In this document: positions 51,287 to 64,000 of the stretch, piece after piece
Layout of the letters: the number at the start of each line of letters is the position of its first letter
Position numbering within the stretch: position 1 is the stretch's first letter
Assembly: GCF_037038585.1 (NCBI RefSeq)
Contig: NC_092520.1
Coordinates: 190,506,604-190,570,603 of the forward strand
DNA: 64,000 bases
Direction of reading: 5' to 3'
Origin: Patagioenas fasciata
Taxonomy: Eukaryota; Chordata; Aves; Columbiformes; Columbidae
Made by a program: the position numbers and the translations under genes
The notes under the pieces: model-generated
The model's database searches: none
What the model was told of the DNA's origin: nothing
The model's input: only the letters and a program-made list of their open reading frames with translations

Positions 51287-54200
51287 GCATGAAGAGATGC
51301 TGCTGTGGATAACTGCCCTACATACTTAAATGGCAAGTGTGCAGGAAACTTTCTCAGAAGTGGAACTGTACTTCCCATAAGAACACGGTGCTGTCCTATC
51401 ACCCCAGTGTTTTGAGAGCAGTTCTGTCACACAGCATACTGCAAGGAACAAAATGCAAACCTGTAAATCAGATATCAACTTAATAAACCAAACAAAAAAA
51501 TTAGACTTCTTTGCTGAAAGAAGGCAGGCAGCTAGTACTGCAGTAGCTGCTAGAAACTAAAAGTAATTTTTACTCATATACAAGAAAGCTGCCAAACTTG
51601 CCCACAGAGCTTCCTGAGTCTAAGCAGGCTGCACACGTGTGTGTATGGTACAGTGTATTTGCACTGTAGTCATTTCCATTGTGTAGAGGGGCTAGTTTTG
51701 AATAAGCTGAGCAATAGCAGAGGTTCTTATCACAAATTAATACCCTTACTACTGCTTTCTTCTCCCTTTTTACTGCCACAGACCTGTGAGTTCAGTAGGG
51801 GTGCTCACAACCACACCTATACTCAGAGATAACACTTTCTGTTGCAAGACACCGCTGTCGCAACATTGGTAAATACCATATTATTTTCCCTGTTAGCTCA
51901 AAAAGCAAAATGTGATGCAATATTGATTCGACCCTAACTGCAGTGACTTGAGGTATGAAAGTCTGTACAGGTACAGGTTTTTCCACTTTGTTTTGCCAAA
52001 GTGCTTCAGCCACGATGTAAAGCTTGTAAGCTGTTCTGATCCCAAGTCTAGGCTGTCAGCTCTGATGATTTTTGTGGTGTAAAAGGAGACCTCATGTGAG
52101 ATAAGTACCAAATTTTTCACTTTAAACTACAGATTAAAAAATTAATTAGTTCAAATGGTACTTTAGCTTTAAGATCTCCAAGCTAAGTCCTTGAGAAAAG
52201 AAAGATAGTTAATTAAGTTTTTTTAATTGTTTATTGAAGAAAGTAATATTAATATGGTGTTCACAGGTTAGAACATTTATTAATAATACTGTATCCTTGA
52301 CTTTAACTGCTGGCAACTGTACTTCACAAGCACCTGTGAAAATGAAACCTCTTTTTGAGAACACAAAAGTGATATTCATAAAGATGAGGATGTGGATAAA
52401 AATAAATATTATAAAATAGCCACATGATTTGTTAGCTCCAGGACTAGATTTGAGACATTTTTCATAGTTACTTGAATGCATATTTTTTTTTTCTGTGGAA
52501 ACAAAAGCATGTCAACTCACTGAATAAGTGCATTTAATTCACAAACTTTTTTTCAAGATTGTATGTAAAACACACCTTGTCTTTTCAAAGTAGACTATTT
52601 TTGAAACATGGTGGTCAAAATAAAGCAAACATGTAAAAAGGTGGAGAACTTCACAAAAAGGCGACACTGTGCACCTTTGTACCCAACGTCAGTATAATTT
52701 CTGTTGCAGTGACACTTTTACAATAGGAAACATCTGAGTAATTTTGCTTTTGAAGTCTCAAGGCTGGTTCTGATCTAAGCCTCTGTAGGAATTTTACCCT
52801 GACAAATAGATGAAAACTGGCAAATTAAGAGTTATTTATCTAATTCTTGCATTGAAGTACTATTTTTCCCCTCACAGGAATAATGAGAAATATGGTAAAT
52901 CTAGTAAAAAAAACCAGAGCTTTTTAAATTTTGTATTTGTTAGACACCACACTTCTCTATCCATATATTGCTGCATCATATGGAAGCATTTACATTTTGA
53001 TTGTATGTAAGGCCGAGTAACACCCAGGAATACTCTAAGCTGCTGAGGAGTAACCTTAGCAAAGTCTCCTTCTCAGAGATGGCCTACATAACTCCATCTC
53101 TAGTTGAGGACAGCAGTTTATTATTTTCTCTTCAGCATATTTGACCACTTGAATTAGTGATCAGTTTAATCTTCCTAGTAAGAGCAGAAATACCAATTTA
53201 ATGGCCAATGAAACTTGCTATAGTTGTCTTGAATGAAATCTCAAAATAATAAAAAGTGAATGAACAAAACACTGATCACAAACAATAACACTATTATATA
53301 CTTGGTATTATCATATTTAAGCAATAGAATTGGGTTCCTGCCTACATACCTATAATATACTAAGCAATTTATATTCTGTCTTATTCTTTCTTTAAAAATA
53401 TTACACGCAAAATATGAAAACTGTAAAACATATCACATCAACAGGCCTGGAAGTTGGAGGTCATCTGCTCATCCCAGGTGAAAGTCAACCATTCCTGAAA
53501 CAAGCCTCAAGAATCTGGCTGTGTGCCCAGTGACTGTGGTGGGAGTAAGAATAAGTTTTTTATATATGAAGGTAAATCATTTAGCACATTCACCTCAGTT
53601 CTTTATCCATTTGAAAGAAAAAGGGAAAGGACACTTTGGTATTTCACAAAATATGAGACAGACAGAGTGCTCAAGTAACAGAATGATGCGAGCCACGTAA
53701 GGATGAGTAAGTGGCCACCAGTTGGACTTGGGGGCAGCTGCAGGCTCTCAGGCAGCACCCGCAGACACTCACTGCTCTCTGCTCCGTGACAATCCCTGAG
53801 GAGCAGTAAAGGTTTCATTCTCTGTCCTCTGGCAGTGCTTTCAACTCTTCTATGAGATTGCCAGCACAGATGCTGGTTAGCAGCAGGAGCAGTGATGATT
53901 TTGTGATGAAGATGTGTGTCTCCTGGGAGCTGGATGAAATCCACCGGACTTATTTTTCAGAATTTATTTCAGCAGACTGTATTACAACCTCTTTCAGTCA
54001 CCATGAGCCTGACTCGATTCAGATAAGCAACAGATTCAGGAAATGAAGAGGAGTTAAACTGCACTTTTGAAATGGCATTACCATATCTATTCCTGTTTCT
54101 GTATGTAGTCATATTTTCTTAGCACTCTTTCTGAGCCATAGTGACTTTTGACAGCTTGTTGTCTAATTTGATTTCCCAAGAAGAGACACAAAACTGGATG

Positions 54201-57200
54201 GCAGATGATATGCTTTTATTAGACACGCTCATGTCCATCAATGTGCTGGGTAGGACAAGGCAATCAATTCTGGTTTGTTCTTGCCCTTCCAGCATGTTCA
54301 TTGATATCAGCCACAGAGCATCCCTGTGTGAACCACTGCTTACTTGTCCGCCTCCCCATTGCTCTTTGGATGAGCCTATGTGTTCTCTTTATGTTCCTCC
54401 ATTTGTAGACACCACAGAAAGTTTTAGCTTGTGGTCTGCTCTTGTTTCTCACCAAGGTTGATGTGATGTTTTCAAGCACAATTACTTACAACATTCACTA
54501 CCTGAAGTGTGATAATAATTACTTAGAAATAAATTTTTTTTGTTTGCCTGAGAGGAAGCCTTTATGGTTGAAGTTGTGTTGACAGGAATGTCAACAAAAG
54601 CCCCAGACTTCCAAGGATGTACTAATTTTTTTTTTTTCTTCTTTCTTTTTTCATATCAGCATAAACAAGCTCTGCATAATTCAATTTCTAAGTGAATCGC
54701 TGATCTCAGTCATAGCTGCTTGGCTAATTACTCTGGAAAATTATTTTTATTTACTTGACTGGCTTTTAAAAATGATTACTTCTGTGATACTGCAACTTAA
54801 GGGTAATTAGTTATTTGGGAGCTGAGGTGTCTTTGTGATCTAATGACTATGAGAAAAGTGAAATCTCTGTGCTAGCAAAGTTTATTTTTAGTGCTGTGGT
54901 TTCTACATTTACTGTAAGATAAATGCAAACTTGGCACATCAGATTTTGCAACTTTTTAGATAGCTTATGCTAATTTATATGATGTGCCAGATTCTTCTCT
55001 GTCAGCTCTCAGTCAAAACCAGGATGTCTGTCATCAGTTTTAGTTAGTGGAATGCAAAAATTTGGCTGTGTAAAGCAGAAGGGCTTCATCTGCCTGCTAT
55101 TAATCGAAGACAGACAGGTGGAGCTGAGGTCATTCAAGAGAAGGAAGAATATGATGGAACAGTGAGGCTGACAGACACCGAAGGTTGACCCTGGCTCTGG
55201 GACACGACCTCATTTAGAGACAGATGAATGGGCTTCTAGGGATCTGTGTAGACTGAAGGAAAACTTGAAATGAATGAATAATCTATTTTTATTTCTTTCC
55301 TTTTCCTCAGTGCAAAGATAGGGAGCTTACTACATGTTTGAAAATAAAGAGAACATCAACAAAGAAACGAACTGCCAACCACTTTTGCCTCCAGATAGAG
55401 TAACCAACAACTCACTGTTTGTGGCTAGCTGCTCAGAATGAATGGAATGGCAATATTATATAAAAATGCTGATTTGTCAAGAACATTTGAACTCCCGTTA
55501 TTTTAAAGCAATGTTATGGTTTAATGAGTTACCAGTCCCAAAGGAAGTCCTAAGCAAAGGTTGCTTGTGTAAAATTTTACTACGCGTCTACTACAGAGTG
55601 AAGCCTTTCAGATGCTTTTGGTGCAACACAACAGGTGGGAAGATAGGTGCAAGCATGTCAGCAGGTTGATAATTGTGCAGGTGCAGGCAGGGTTCTCCCT
55701 TGCAGCATGTTGTGGGGACGGAAGCTCAGCAGGACCCTGCATCCTCTACCACTGTGGAACCTGACAGGAGCAGCTCCTTCAGCCTCTCTTGTGACTTCAT
55801 GCATGGCTTCTGGTGTTAGCTGTTAAGATTATACAGTATTTTAAATCATCATACTTGTTTTTCAGTATCTTTTTTTTTTTTTTTCATTTTAGATGCTCAG
55901 AGCCCATTACGGTTGAATTTGTTGAGAAACACGGCTTACTGGCAGAGTTGGGAAAGCACCATTTGCTGTGCTCACCAGAGCTTGAGTGCATTTTAAATCT
56001 TCAAATATTCTCAGCTCTGGAAGTGAAGCATGGCTATTTTGTAATGCAGAAAACCAGAATACTGCTGTGTGTAAATTCATTGAGGGCCTTTGAAAGCTAG
56101 AAAGGAATTAGAGAGGGAGAGGATTAATAATCTGAATGAAAGAAGAGCAGCAAACAAAAGAAAGAGGCTACAATAACTAAGATCTGTATATTGGTATCAA
56201 AAAAACATTTTCCAAAGTAGTGACTCTTCTCTTCCTAACATGGCATCTTATTACCACTGTCGGCTTTTCCAGAAGTTCAAGTGATTAAGTGAGCACTAGG
56301 AGTGAAAGTTAAATGTTAAAAACTAGGTTCAAAATTGGTGCACTAAAATAGAAAAAATATTTTAAATTCACATGTTTAGAACCTAAAAAGTGACAGAATT
56401 GAGGATCTCTATGCAATTTTAATTTGCTCCTTTGATGCACAGACATTGTGATTGTCTTTAATAACATGAAACTGTGCTGCCACTTTTCAGTAGTTTCCCA
56501 CCTCATCCAGTGATTTCGATTAAAAAGGAATTTCATTTTCTTTACAGAGGTTTCAGAAGTGCTGTTAATAGAATAAGCTAAGTAATTAAAAAACATTATT
56601 ATAGTTATCTTCACAATACTACTATTATATTATGTGATATCATGATTCTCATTCTATAGGCAGAGGAATGAAAGCCAAATTTATCAATACATAATATATG
56701 CCAATTTCTACTGCTCAAAAAAAAAAAAAAAAAAAATCAGGGCCCTAAATATTCAAAGCATGAGGCTGACTTATCAGTAAAACAGCAGGTAAAACGTAAA
56801 AAAAAAAAGTCTAGAATCACAGAAGCAGTCCGTAATCAAGGGAGGGTTAGGATTCAGTCCTCCAGAAAAGCACTCAGGTATCTAGTGTTAAGGTCTTCAC
56901 TTGCCATCCTGCTTTTCCCTGGCTTACCCTCTGCACATCTACTCGTGTCTTTAAAGGAAGCAGACCACATTCTCTACCCTTATAAGCTCCAGATTTGTCC
57001 CAGTGATACCATAACACTCATGCACAAGGAAGAACAAACTGAGATTGCATGAAGAGCCCTAACTGGGACATCTTACAGGCTTGTGAATTCTTTGCTTTAC
57101 TGTCATCTTATTTTTTTTTAATGTTTGAATTAGGAGGGATGAAGCTGATTTCAAACATTCTTACAGAGAGGGCATGATTATCAGGATGCTGGACTTGTAC

Positions 57201-58280
57201 TGACCCTCAATGTTAGCAATAAAGCAATCAGCCATCCTAATAATCTTACAGTAACTATTGTGTACTCAGCTGCACAATTGAGTAAAAAAGAGAAGGAATA
57301 ATTACAAATTTCAAAGCATAGTGCATTTTTTTCTAAATGGTACAGGACATTATACTATGAATTCATTCTTTTCCACTGTGTGTTAATTGCCTGTCATCTT
57401 TGAGATGGCTGAGTCTGATCCAGCTCATCCTGAAATGTGTGAGGATCTTTCCATTGACTTCAGCAAGCATGTCAGCATCTCTGGGTAGCTCTAAGGTTTT
57501 TGGCATTTGACCTGAGCTATGCAGATTCAGCACCTGCAGTTTTGTATTGCTGATGTCAGCTCTTTTCTCCTAAACACAGTGGTTTCACAGAGCTTAATCA
57601 TTCTTCAATTTGTCTGTTTGGAATGATGCTTTGTGGTAGTTGTATTGCCATGTATTTTTAAATGCATGCCCTGTAGTAGCTGAACCCGAGAACAAACTCT
57701 GTAGAATCGTGAGGAGAATGTCACTCCCTAACGACAGCTTTTCAAGCTCGTTGATGCTCTGATTACAGCTGTGCAAACAGAAAGCTAGGAAGAAAAGGAA
57801 ATGTCAAAGGTTCGTAAGTAGAAAGCCCCTACCATACCTATGACTACAATGAAAGTAAAAGTACAACAGTGATCCCTCCTGCTGGAAAAATAACAAGTGT
57901 GACTTGGACTGAGTCCAGGACTTCTGCAATCTATATAAAAATAAAGTTATCACTTGAATAAACAACTCTGTAAGGTCCAAAAAACCACTTCTTTCTCAAA
58001 CACTCCTACACTGTGCTATCAGGGCCACATGGGCTGTGCCTCTCCGCAGCACGCATGCAGAGGGAGGCTTGCATTATTGTGCGGTGACACGGGTACATTG
58101 TATCCCAGGGCTCCCATGTGTAACTGGGGCACCCAGACCCTAGGAACTTTCCAGCCCGTTCTTGGATCTCCCCAGGGAACCCTTCCCGGCTCTGCCGCGG
58201 GGTGGGTGCCCCAGCACATGAGACTGGGGGAGTACGTCTGGTTGCTATACTTGTCTGTCAGTGTCAGGGTGCTAGGCTGA
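51287..58280. other. Intergenic DNA, no gene recognised
   Basis: AT-rich. A 20-nt A run is at 56717-56736. The stretch 54690-54960 is rich in TAAT and TGATT words and might be a conserved enhancer. A GC-richer patch at 57990-58240 gives overlapping short frames on both strands; no family was recognised. Confidence 0.5.
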
Positions 58281-58284
58281 ATTT

Positions 58285-58740
58285 CTGGGTCCTCAAGAAG
58301 AGCATGGTGGAGTTCGACAAGGTATAGAGAAAGGCAACTGAAGTAACTGAGGGGATGCCATGGCAGCTTTATTAGGAAAGATTAAAAAGGCTGTAGCTAT
58401 TCAATAGGGAAATGAGAAGGCTGAAAGAAAAAGGGAGTAAGGTTTAAAAAATTATGAATGTGCTGGAAAAGGTCAATGCAGAAGTGAAATTCACTACATC
58501 TTGCAGTACTAGGGCTGGAGAGCACTTGGTGAAGCTAGTTTAAAATAGACAAAAGGGAGAAACTATCAGAGGTTTGAAAGGGAGTAGACCATTTATTTAA
58601 AGGGAACAGGCAGCGATGTACGTTTACCTTCTGACATCTTTTAACCAAGACTTGTGGATGCTGGGGAACTATCAGGAGAATAGACTCCAGATAGTGGTCT
58701 TGTCTGGTTTGTCCCAATAGCAGTGTGTATTGCGACTGTC
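58285..58740 (+). mobile_element. Ancient CR1-type LINE 3' relic
   Basis: The order of motifs fits the 3' part of old amniote CR1 elements: GTTCAGC-like TATTCAATAGGG, AGAAGGCTGA, AAATTATGAATGTG, GAAAAGGTCAATGCAGAAGT, AGTACTAGGGC, then GCTAGTTTAAAATAGACAAA and AGGGAGAAACT. Strongly diverged and clearly non-functional. Assigned by recall of the family, so the exact subfamily is open. Confidence 0.55.
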
Positions 58741-61700
58741 AAGAGAGAGTATTGGCACTGATGGTTTGACTCTCTGGTCCTACAATACGATGTTTCATGT
58801 ATTCTTACCCACAGACTAAATGGGCTGGACTAAATGAGAAGTAAGGAGAAATTTCTCTCCTCATAGTGAACACATACAGAAGCCACTGCTTAAAAAAAAG
58901 AGAGAGGAAAATAGGAATTTCCTTTCACTAATTTCTTCCTCCCCCTCATTAAAACATCATATTTCCATTCCTTCCTTTAGAATCAGTTTATTAAACATTA
59001 ACCACAATACAAGTTGTGCAATACACTCCTATTGAATACTAATACAAAAATACAGTAAGTACAATAAACACATGGCAACAGTAATAAATACTACATTTCT
59101 TTCTGAAAGCCTCTTGGCCAATCAAATAGAAGATTTTAATTTTATTTTGTGCCACTCACACTAGTGGTCAAATGAAATGAGACTAAATTTCAAGTTTTCA
59201 CAGGTCTTTTCATCTCAGAAACCTACAAAAGCTTTTACTGTCCTCCCACCCTGCTCGCTGCTCCTCTAACCGACATGCAAATAAAATCTGCTCTGCTCCC
59301 TCACTGGCTCCCTTCCTCCCACCAGAACAGATGAAAAACAAAACAGGAGTTTCTTTTCTGACTTCTCACTCTGTTGATGAACAGGTTTGAAACTGTCTTC
59401 TCGCTTCCTTCTCTCCTTCATAACCAAAGAGAAAGGAATACTGCATTATTTCCTTCTGGTACGCGTAAAACAAAGCAAGTAAAATCTTTTCTTCCTTCCT
59501 GCACTCTGTTACTTATCCTGCTTTACCTGCTGCCTTCATATTAACCCCAACAGGATGGCACAGTTATTTTTAGTTGTTTCATTACCTTTAGGAATCTTTA
59601 CAGTTTCTTATCCTCCTGTAATCCTCATCTATTCAGGGCTCATTCGTCCTGTTACCTTAGTTGAATGGTTAGTTACAGCTTCCCATGTGTATCCCGTACC
59701 TGCAACTAAAGTCCTGGTCATTCTGCTCACTTTGAGCTGCCCTGAAAGCTGAGATGTTGCCTGGTGTTGCCTGTTGCCCACAACACCTGTCCTAAGTGGG
59801 GATGCAGCAATACTCCACAAGCACACCCAGCAGACAAAGTGCAAATGAGACAGAAAGAGCCTTTGTCCCTGGTGAATATTCTGTGTTATTCATGTTGAGT
59901 TGAACTGGGTAAGGGCAAGTGACTGGAACATCAAAGTCCCACAGTCCCTGCGCTCAAAAAATTTAGAGCACTCCTCTGGGTGATGTTTGTTCAGTTGTCC
60001 TTTAGCAGAGTGGCACTTTACACTCAGGCCACCCTCAGCCCTGAGGAACGCCCTCACCAAAGGTCTCTGCCAAGTGGAACTGAAACTACACCCAGCCTTG
60101 ATTGCTTCAGCCCCAGCAGGGCCTCAGAATGCAACTTCTCATACTAGGCATTTCATTTGCTCTAAAACTAATAATTCATCCTTTTGAATTAAAAAAAAAA
60201 AAAAAAAAAAAAGCAAGACTGTATTCTAGCTTAGGTAAATTGCTAAATTGCACTTTTTTGAAAGGTTTACATTCTGCCACTGAATTGGATGAGCAGTTAG
60301 TCATAGAACTTTAAAGCTTTCACCTAATAGATTGCTTAAACAGCTAAGAGAGTCCTAGCAATAAATGTCTGCACTGGAGGTATCATATTGCTCTAGAAAT
60401 AAAGCACAATTATGTAATAGTTCTGTAAATTAATGTTGAGATCAGCTTTTTATAACAATTAGAGATTTGTGTTTCATTTTCTTATCATTTATTATCCTTT
60501 TTATTCATTATAAAGTTTAAATGATTGTATGGTATGTAAGGAGATGTTACCCTTTTATTTTAAAGACTCCAATACGTTCCAAGCACTAAGATAGAAAAGT
60601 AAATCAGCTTAGAAGGGGATAATTTACATAAAAATATCTTTATTAATATTGTAGAAATATCTTAATATTTTAAGGATCTCTACTAGGCCATTTCTCATTC
60701 TATTTTGTTTTTTTTCATAAAGGTTCAGAGCAGATATGGCTCTAAGAGAGACACTCTGGTGCACGACACTGATATGACCAGAAAATCACAGTAGAATTAA
60801 ATAATGGATTGTATTCTCTAGCACCTAATTTTTGAGAGGAAGCTTCAAAACTCATTTAGTTTCTTTTTTGAATAGAAGAATCTACAATTTCTGGCTTCTT
60901 CCAGTTTGAGTACTATGCAATAATAAAAATAAACAGCATGCTACTTCAAAAAACTTCACCATTAAAATAGCTGTGAAATTTAGGTCTTCTCTTGTAATAA
61001 TGCAAAAACTAGGCCAAGTGTCCTGGATCCTATCTTGAGAACTTCAGTCTTGAGTGATGTACCTAAAGAATACAATAGTATGCAATTAGGATATTGAACT
61101 CCTGTGGAAGGAGAAATGCAGATGATGTGTAGTGGCATCCTTAGGAAAATTAAAATGCTGCAGCAGAAGACCCTTGGTCAGGGATACCATACAATGGACC
61201 CAACTGGTAGTATTTTAAAGACAAGAGGCCTACATTACCACTACCAGAGTTAAAAAGTTAGCTGAAGTTTTGATTGTCTGGGCATACAACCTTTAGACAA
61301 CTATGTTTTCTGTGCATTTGTCAGAAAGGCAAGAAAAGAGGGAAATAACAACTAAAAGCCAAGTGACTGAGTCCTGGGTGCTACCATTACAGTAATGAAA
61401 TCGTATATCAGATAATTGTTGCATGTTCCTGGATATCCATTCCATCAGGATGCAGAACAGCAACTGCAAATACAGGAGTACAGAGAACTACTGTTCAAAA
61501 TAAAAAATAAACCCTACTTCCACTTTCAGCCAAGTCATAAAAGAGCTGAGCTAGATAAAGAATTTAGAGCGTGAGATTTTTGCAATATGACATACAGTTA
61601 CTATATATCTGCTTATTATCACATTGCATTAGATTACATGAGATTACATTAATACACTTAGATATATTAATTTTTAAGTAGGAATTAGGAAGATGATTAC

Positions 61701-64000
61701 AAACTCAGCTGTCATAGAAGTCTGACAACACTCACAGTTTTCTGTTAAGTCTGGATAGCTGAGAGTAGATCAGACAGATAAATATAAAGGGATTTATCAC
61801 TCTGAGACAGAGTTTATAACGAATGCATCTAACTCTGTTAAGCAGCTGGGGAAGCCTTGGGTTATAACAGAGGCCCCTAGGTCTCACAGGAGCTTGGGAC
61901 CTTTAAGTGGTGCTTACCACCTCCAGGTGTTAGGCAAGCTGTTCAGCACCTTGAAGAATGAGGTCTTACTCAGAATTGCACATCAAGCTCCAATTAATGT
62001 GCATTAGATTCACAGGCTTGATAAAGAAACAGGGTAATTATCATCTGTCTGCTTAGATATTGTTGACTTCTTATAGCGCTGAAGAGCTCCTAGCTTTTGA
62101 AAGAGAAAATGTGTTGGTTTAAGTAAAATAGATTTAATGTATGGTTTATAGTTCAAAAAATCTAGAGGGAATACAAAATTTGCCTATGAATTATGTTTTA
62201 AATAAAAACTGGAGTAACAGAACAAGCCAACTACTCATTAAATATAAATGCTCTCCATAGAGGAAAAGATATTTCTTCAGGAGTGCAAGGAATTAAACAG
62301 ATTATGGAAAGACACTGCTAAAGCTAAGGACAAAGTATAATCACTTCACAAAATTCATTCTATTTTCTTTATCTGTTCCCCAAAGTCACGGTATTATTAT
62401 TAATTTCATTCGGATTTGTCCCAGGCCTATTTTTTCAGACTCTCTCTTTTTAGACTCATTTTTGCAGCCGTTTTGCAAATCTGGGCTATCCCTACACAGA
62501 AAAAAACAGGAGGAGGTGCATTCCCCATGCCTCTGAGAGTCCATTTCTGGGAACCATCTGCAGTCATTTTTACTGTAAAAGAGGGTTGCATTCAGAACTG
62601 TCAGTAACTGATTCAAGATCTAGGAGACAGTTAAGAATAAAGCCTGTTTGTTGGCACTGAGACTTAACTCCGAAGCTCATAAAGGACCAGTGACTCCTGA
62701 AATACAGACCACGCTCGGTAAGGTTCTGGTAAATTTTATATTGTCAGCTTGTGTCTAAATTAAGAATTAAACTTTAATCTTTTCCTAAGATATACTCTGT
62801 GATATGCATATCTGGCCAACAAAGAAAATGTGGAGTTTAATTAAGGTCTATCTATTTCATTCAACTTGTTAACAGAGGTGTCAGTCATCTCAGGTTTTCT
62901 TTTTTGGGTTGAATCCACTGCTGTGCACTATACACTGGTTATTTTTCTCATGTCTGAAATGAATGTAAATTGGCCTGCTAGCAGCTAACCATGTTGGTAT
63001 AAACAACTGCCTAAGATGCAGAAAAAGGGTGATTCAAATGTTATGCATGCACTTGGGGCAGACATGACAGAGCTGCCTTCCTCATGGCCATGTCAGAGGG
63101 ACCTCTTTGGCAGTTCATCACACTGCACTGCATAAAGCTGTTTCGTTCACTCCCGCCCCAGTCAGCAAGGTAGGCTTAATCACGTCAGCAAAGCAGGCAA
63201 ATGTGTTTTTCTGCCCCCCAGTTAAAGGAGATTAAGTATATTATTTTATCATCATATTGGGTCATAAAAATATCAATTTAATGGCAGTAGCAAAGCTGTT
63301 CACTAAAGTGTCGTCTTCCGTGACCAGCTTGGAGTGCAGAGGCGGAGCAAAAATCCTTCTCAGCAGGGGCAGCCTGCTTTGCCTCCTCCCAAAACCAATT
63401 CTGCCTATGAAAGACCTGGTATTTACTTAGGTTCTTATTGTCTAAACTTGAGCTATGGGGACTGATCATCCTCCTGGGGCATTTTTTTATCTGACTTCAG
63501 TGAGAGTATATTCAGATTCCAGATATGAGAGTGAAAAAGAAGCTGAGCTATGTGTCTGCTGAAACCAAAAGTAACATTTGGAAAAATTCTGAGGCTCTAA
63601 ATTTCTTTTTTTCCTTCCCACATTTTTTGTCCAAAATAGACTATGTAAAAATATCCTTCACTAGACCATCTTTAACCTTGTGATTGCTGAAGCAGGAACT
63701 GACAGTGGACAGCGGCACTTGACATCAGTAATGAAAGTACCTCGCTGAGAACTGTAAATATTGAGTATTCTGTACTTAGATTCCATGTTATCATTTCATA
63801 ATCCTATAGAAAGCTGATCTGTTACTATTCAGCAGAGAGACATTATTATGAGCAATGGACATCCCATTTCAGGTCAGTACTAACTCCACAGGGAGACACA
63901 GACTTATCACGTACCTACGAGGCTAATCGGCAGACGGGTTACAATTTCTTGTGCCTCAGTGGTGTCAAGCCAACCCTTGAGAATTTAGCTCTAGTGTATT
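58741..64000. other. Intergenic DNA to the window end, no gene recognised
   Basis: AT-rich with a 22-nt A run at 60191-60212. No exon, LTR pair or RNA gene was seen. The stretch 63160-63310 contains dense homeodomain-like words and may be a conserved element. Confidence 0.5.
60191..60212 (+). repeat. A22 tract
   Basis: Uninterrupted run of 22 A. No LINE or pseudogene body was recognised 5' of it and no flanking direct repeat was found. Confidence 0.9.

Noticed and set aside
53440..53480. Possible reversed CR1 3' end (GAAGTTGGAGGTCATCTG)
   Set aside because: The match is only about 20 bp and the following sequence does not continue as CR1.
49991..60212. A18-A22 runs at 49991, 56717 and 60191 as tails of processed pseudogenes
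   Set aside because: No recognisable mRNA body precedes them and no flanking direct repeats were found.
36161..64000. PTPRZ1 exons
   Set aside because: Expected on this side from synteny, but no carbonic-anhydrase, fibronectin or phosphatase sequence was recognised.
1..64000. tRNA, rRNA, microRNA, CRISPR or bacterial-type operons
   Set aside because: None was seen on either strand. Hairpins noticed are in the LTR or are short palindromes, without precursor-microRNA shape.

Overview
This window looks like a bird nuclear genome. The evidence is compact vertebrate introns with GT-AG borders, several decayed CR1-type LINE fragments, two solo retroviral LTRs with 5-bp target duplications, and a single TATA-less CpG-island promoter. 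I cannot name the species. Nothing in it is bacterial, plasmid or phage.

One protein-coding gene can be supported: FAM3C (also called ILEI), on the minus strand. All nine coding exons are present between 5265 and 19915. They join into a 684-nt reading frame of 227 codons plus stop, the same length as mammalian FAM3C, with intact GT-AG splice sites and no breaks. The stop is at 5265-5267 and a 3' UTR with several AATAAA signals runs leftward from it. A non-coding first exon is inferred in the CpG island near 35.7-35.95 kb, separated from exon 2 by a 15.8-kb intron 1. The product is a small secreted, disulfide-bonded protein.

Layout: 1-3.6 kb, no recognisable gene, downstream of FAM3C. 3.6-5.3 kb, FAM3C 3' UTR and possible alternative 3' ends. 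5.3-20 kb, coding exons and introns 2-9. 20-35.7 kb, intron 1, holding two solo LTRs (22546-23202 and 24898-25842), both antisense to FAM3C. 35.1-36.2 kb, CpG island and promoter. 36.2-64 kb, intergenic DNA upstream of FAM3C; in other vertebrates PTPRZ1 lies on this side, but I see no PTPRZ1 exon. This part holds a 390-bp purine pentamer array, a decayed reverse-transcriptase relic, three or more CR1 3' fragments and a 190-bp inverted duplicate pair.

Most other open frames of 60-120 codons are chance, and the long frames in the CpG island and purine array are compositional artefacts. The most unusual structures are the hairpin array inside the second LTR, the inverted 190-bp pair, and the AGGGG/AGAGG array. 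I did not find a new multi-gene system.
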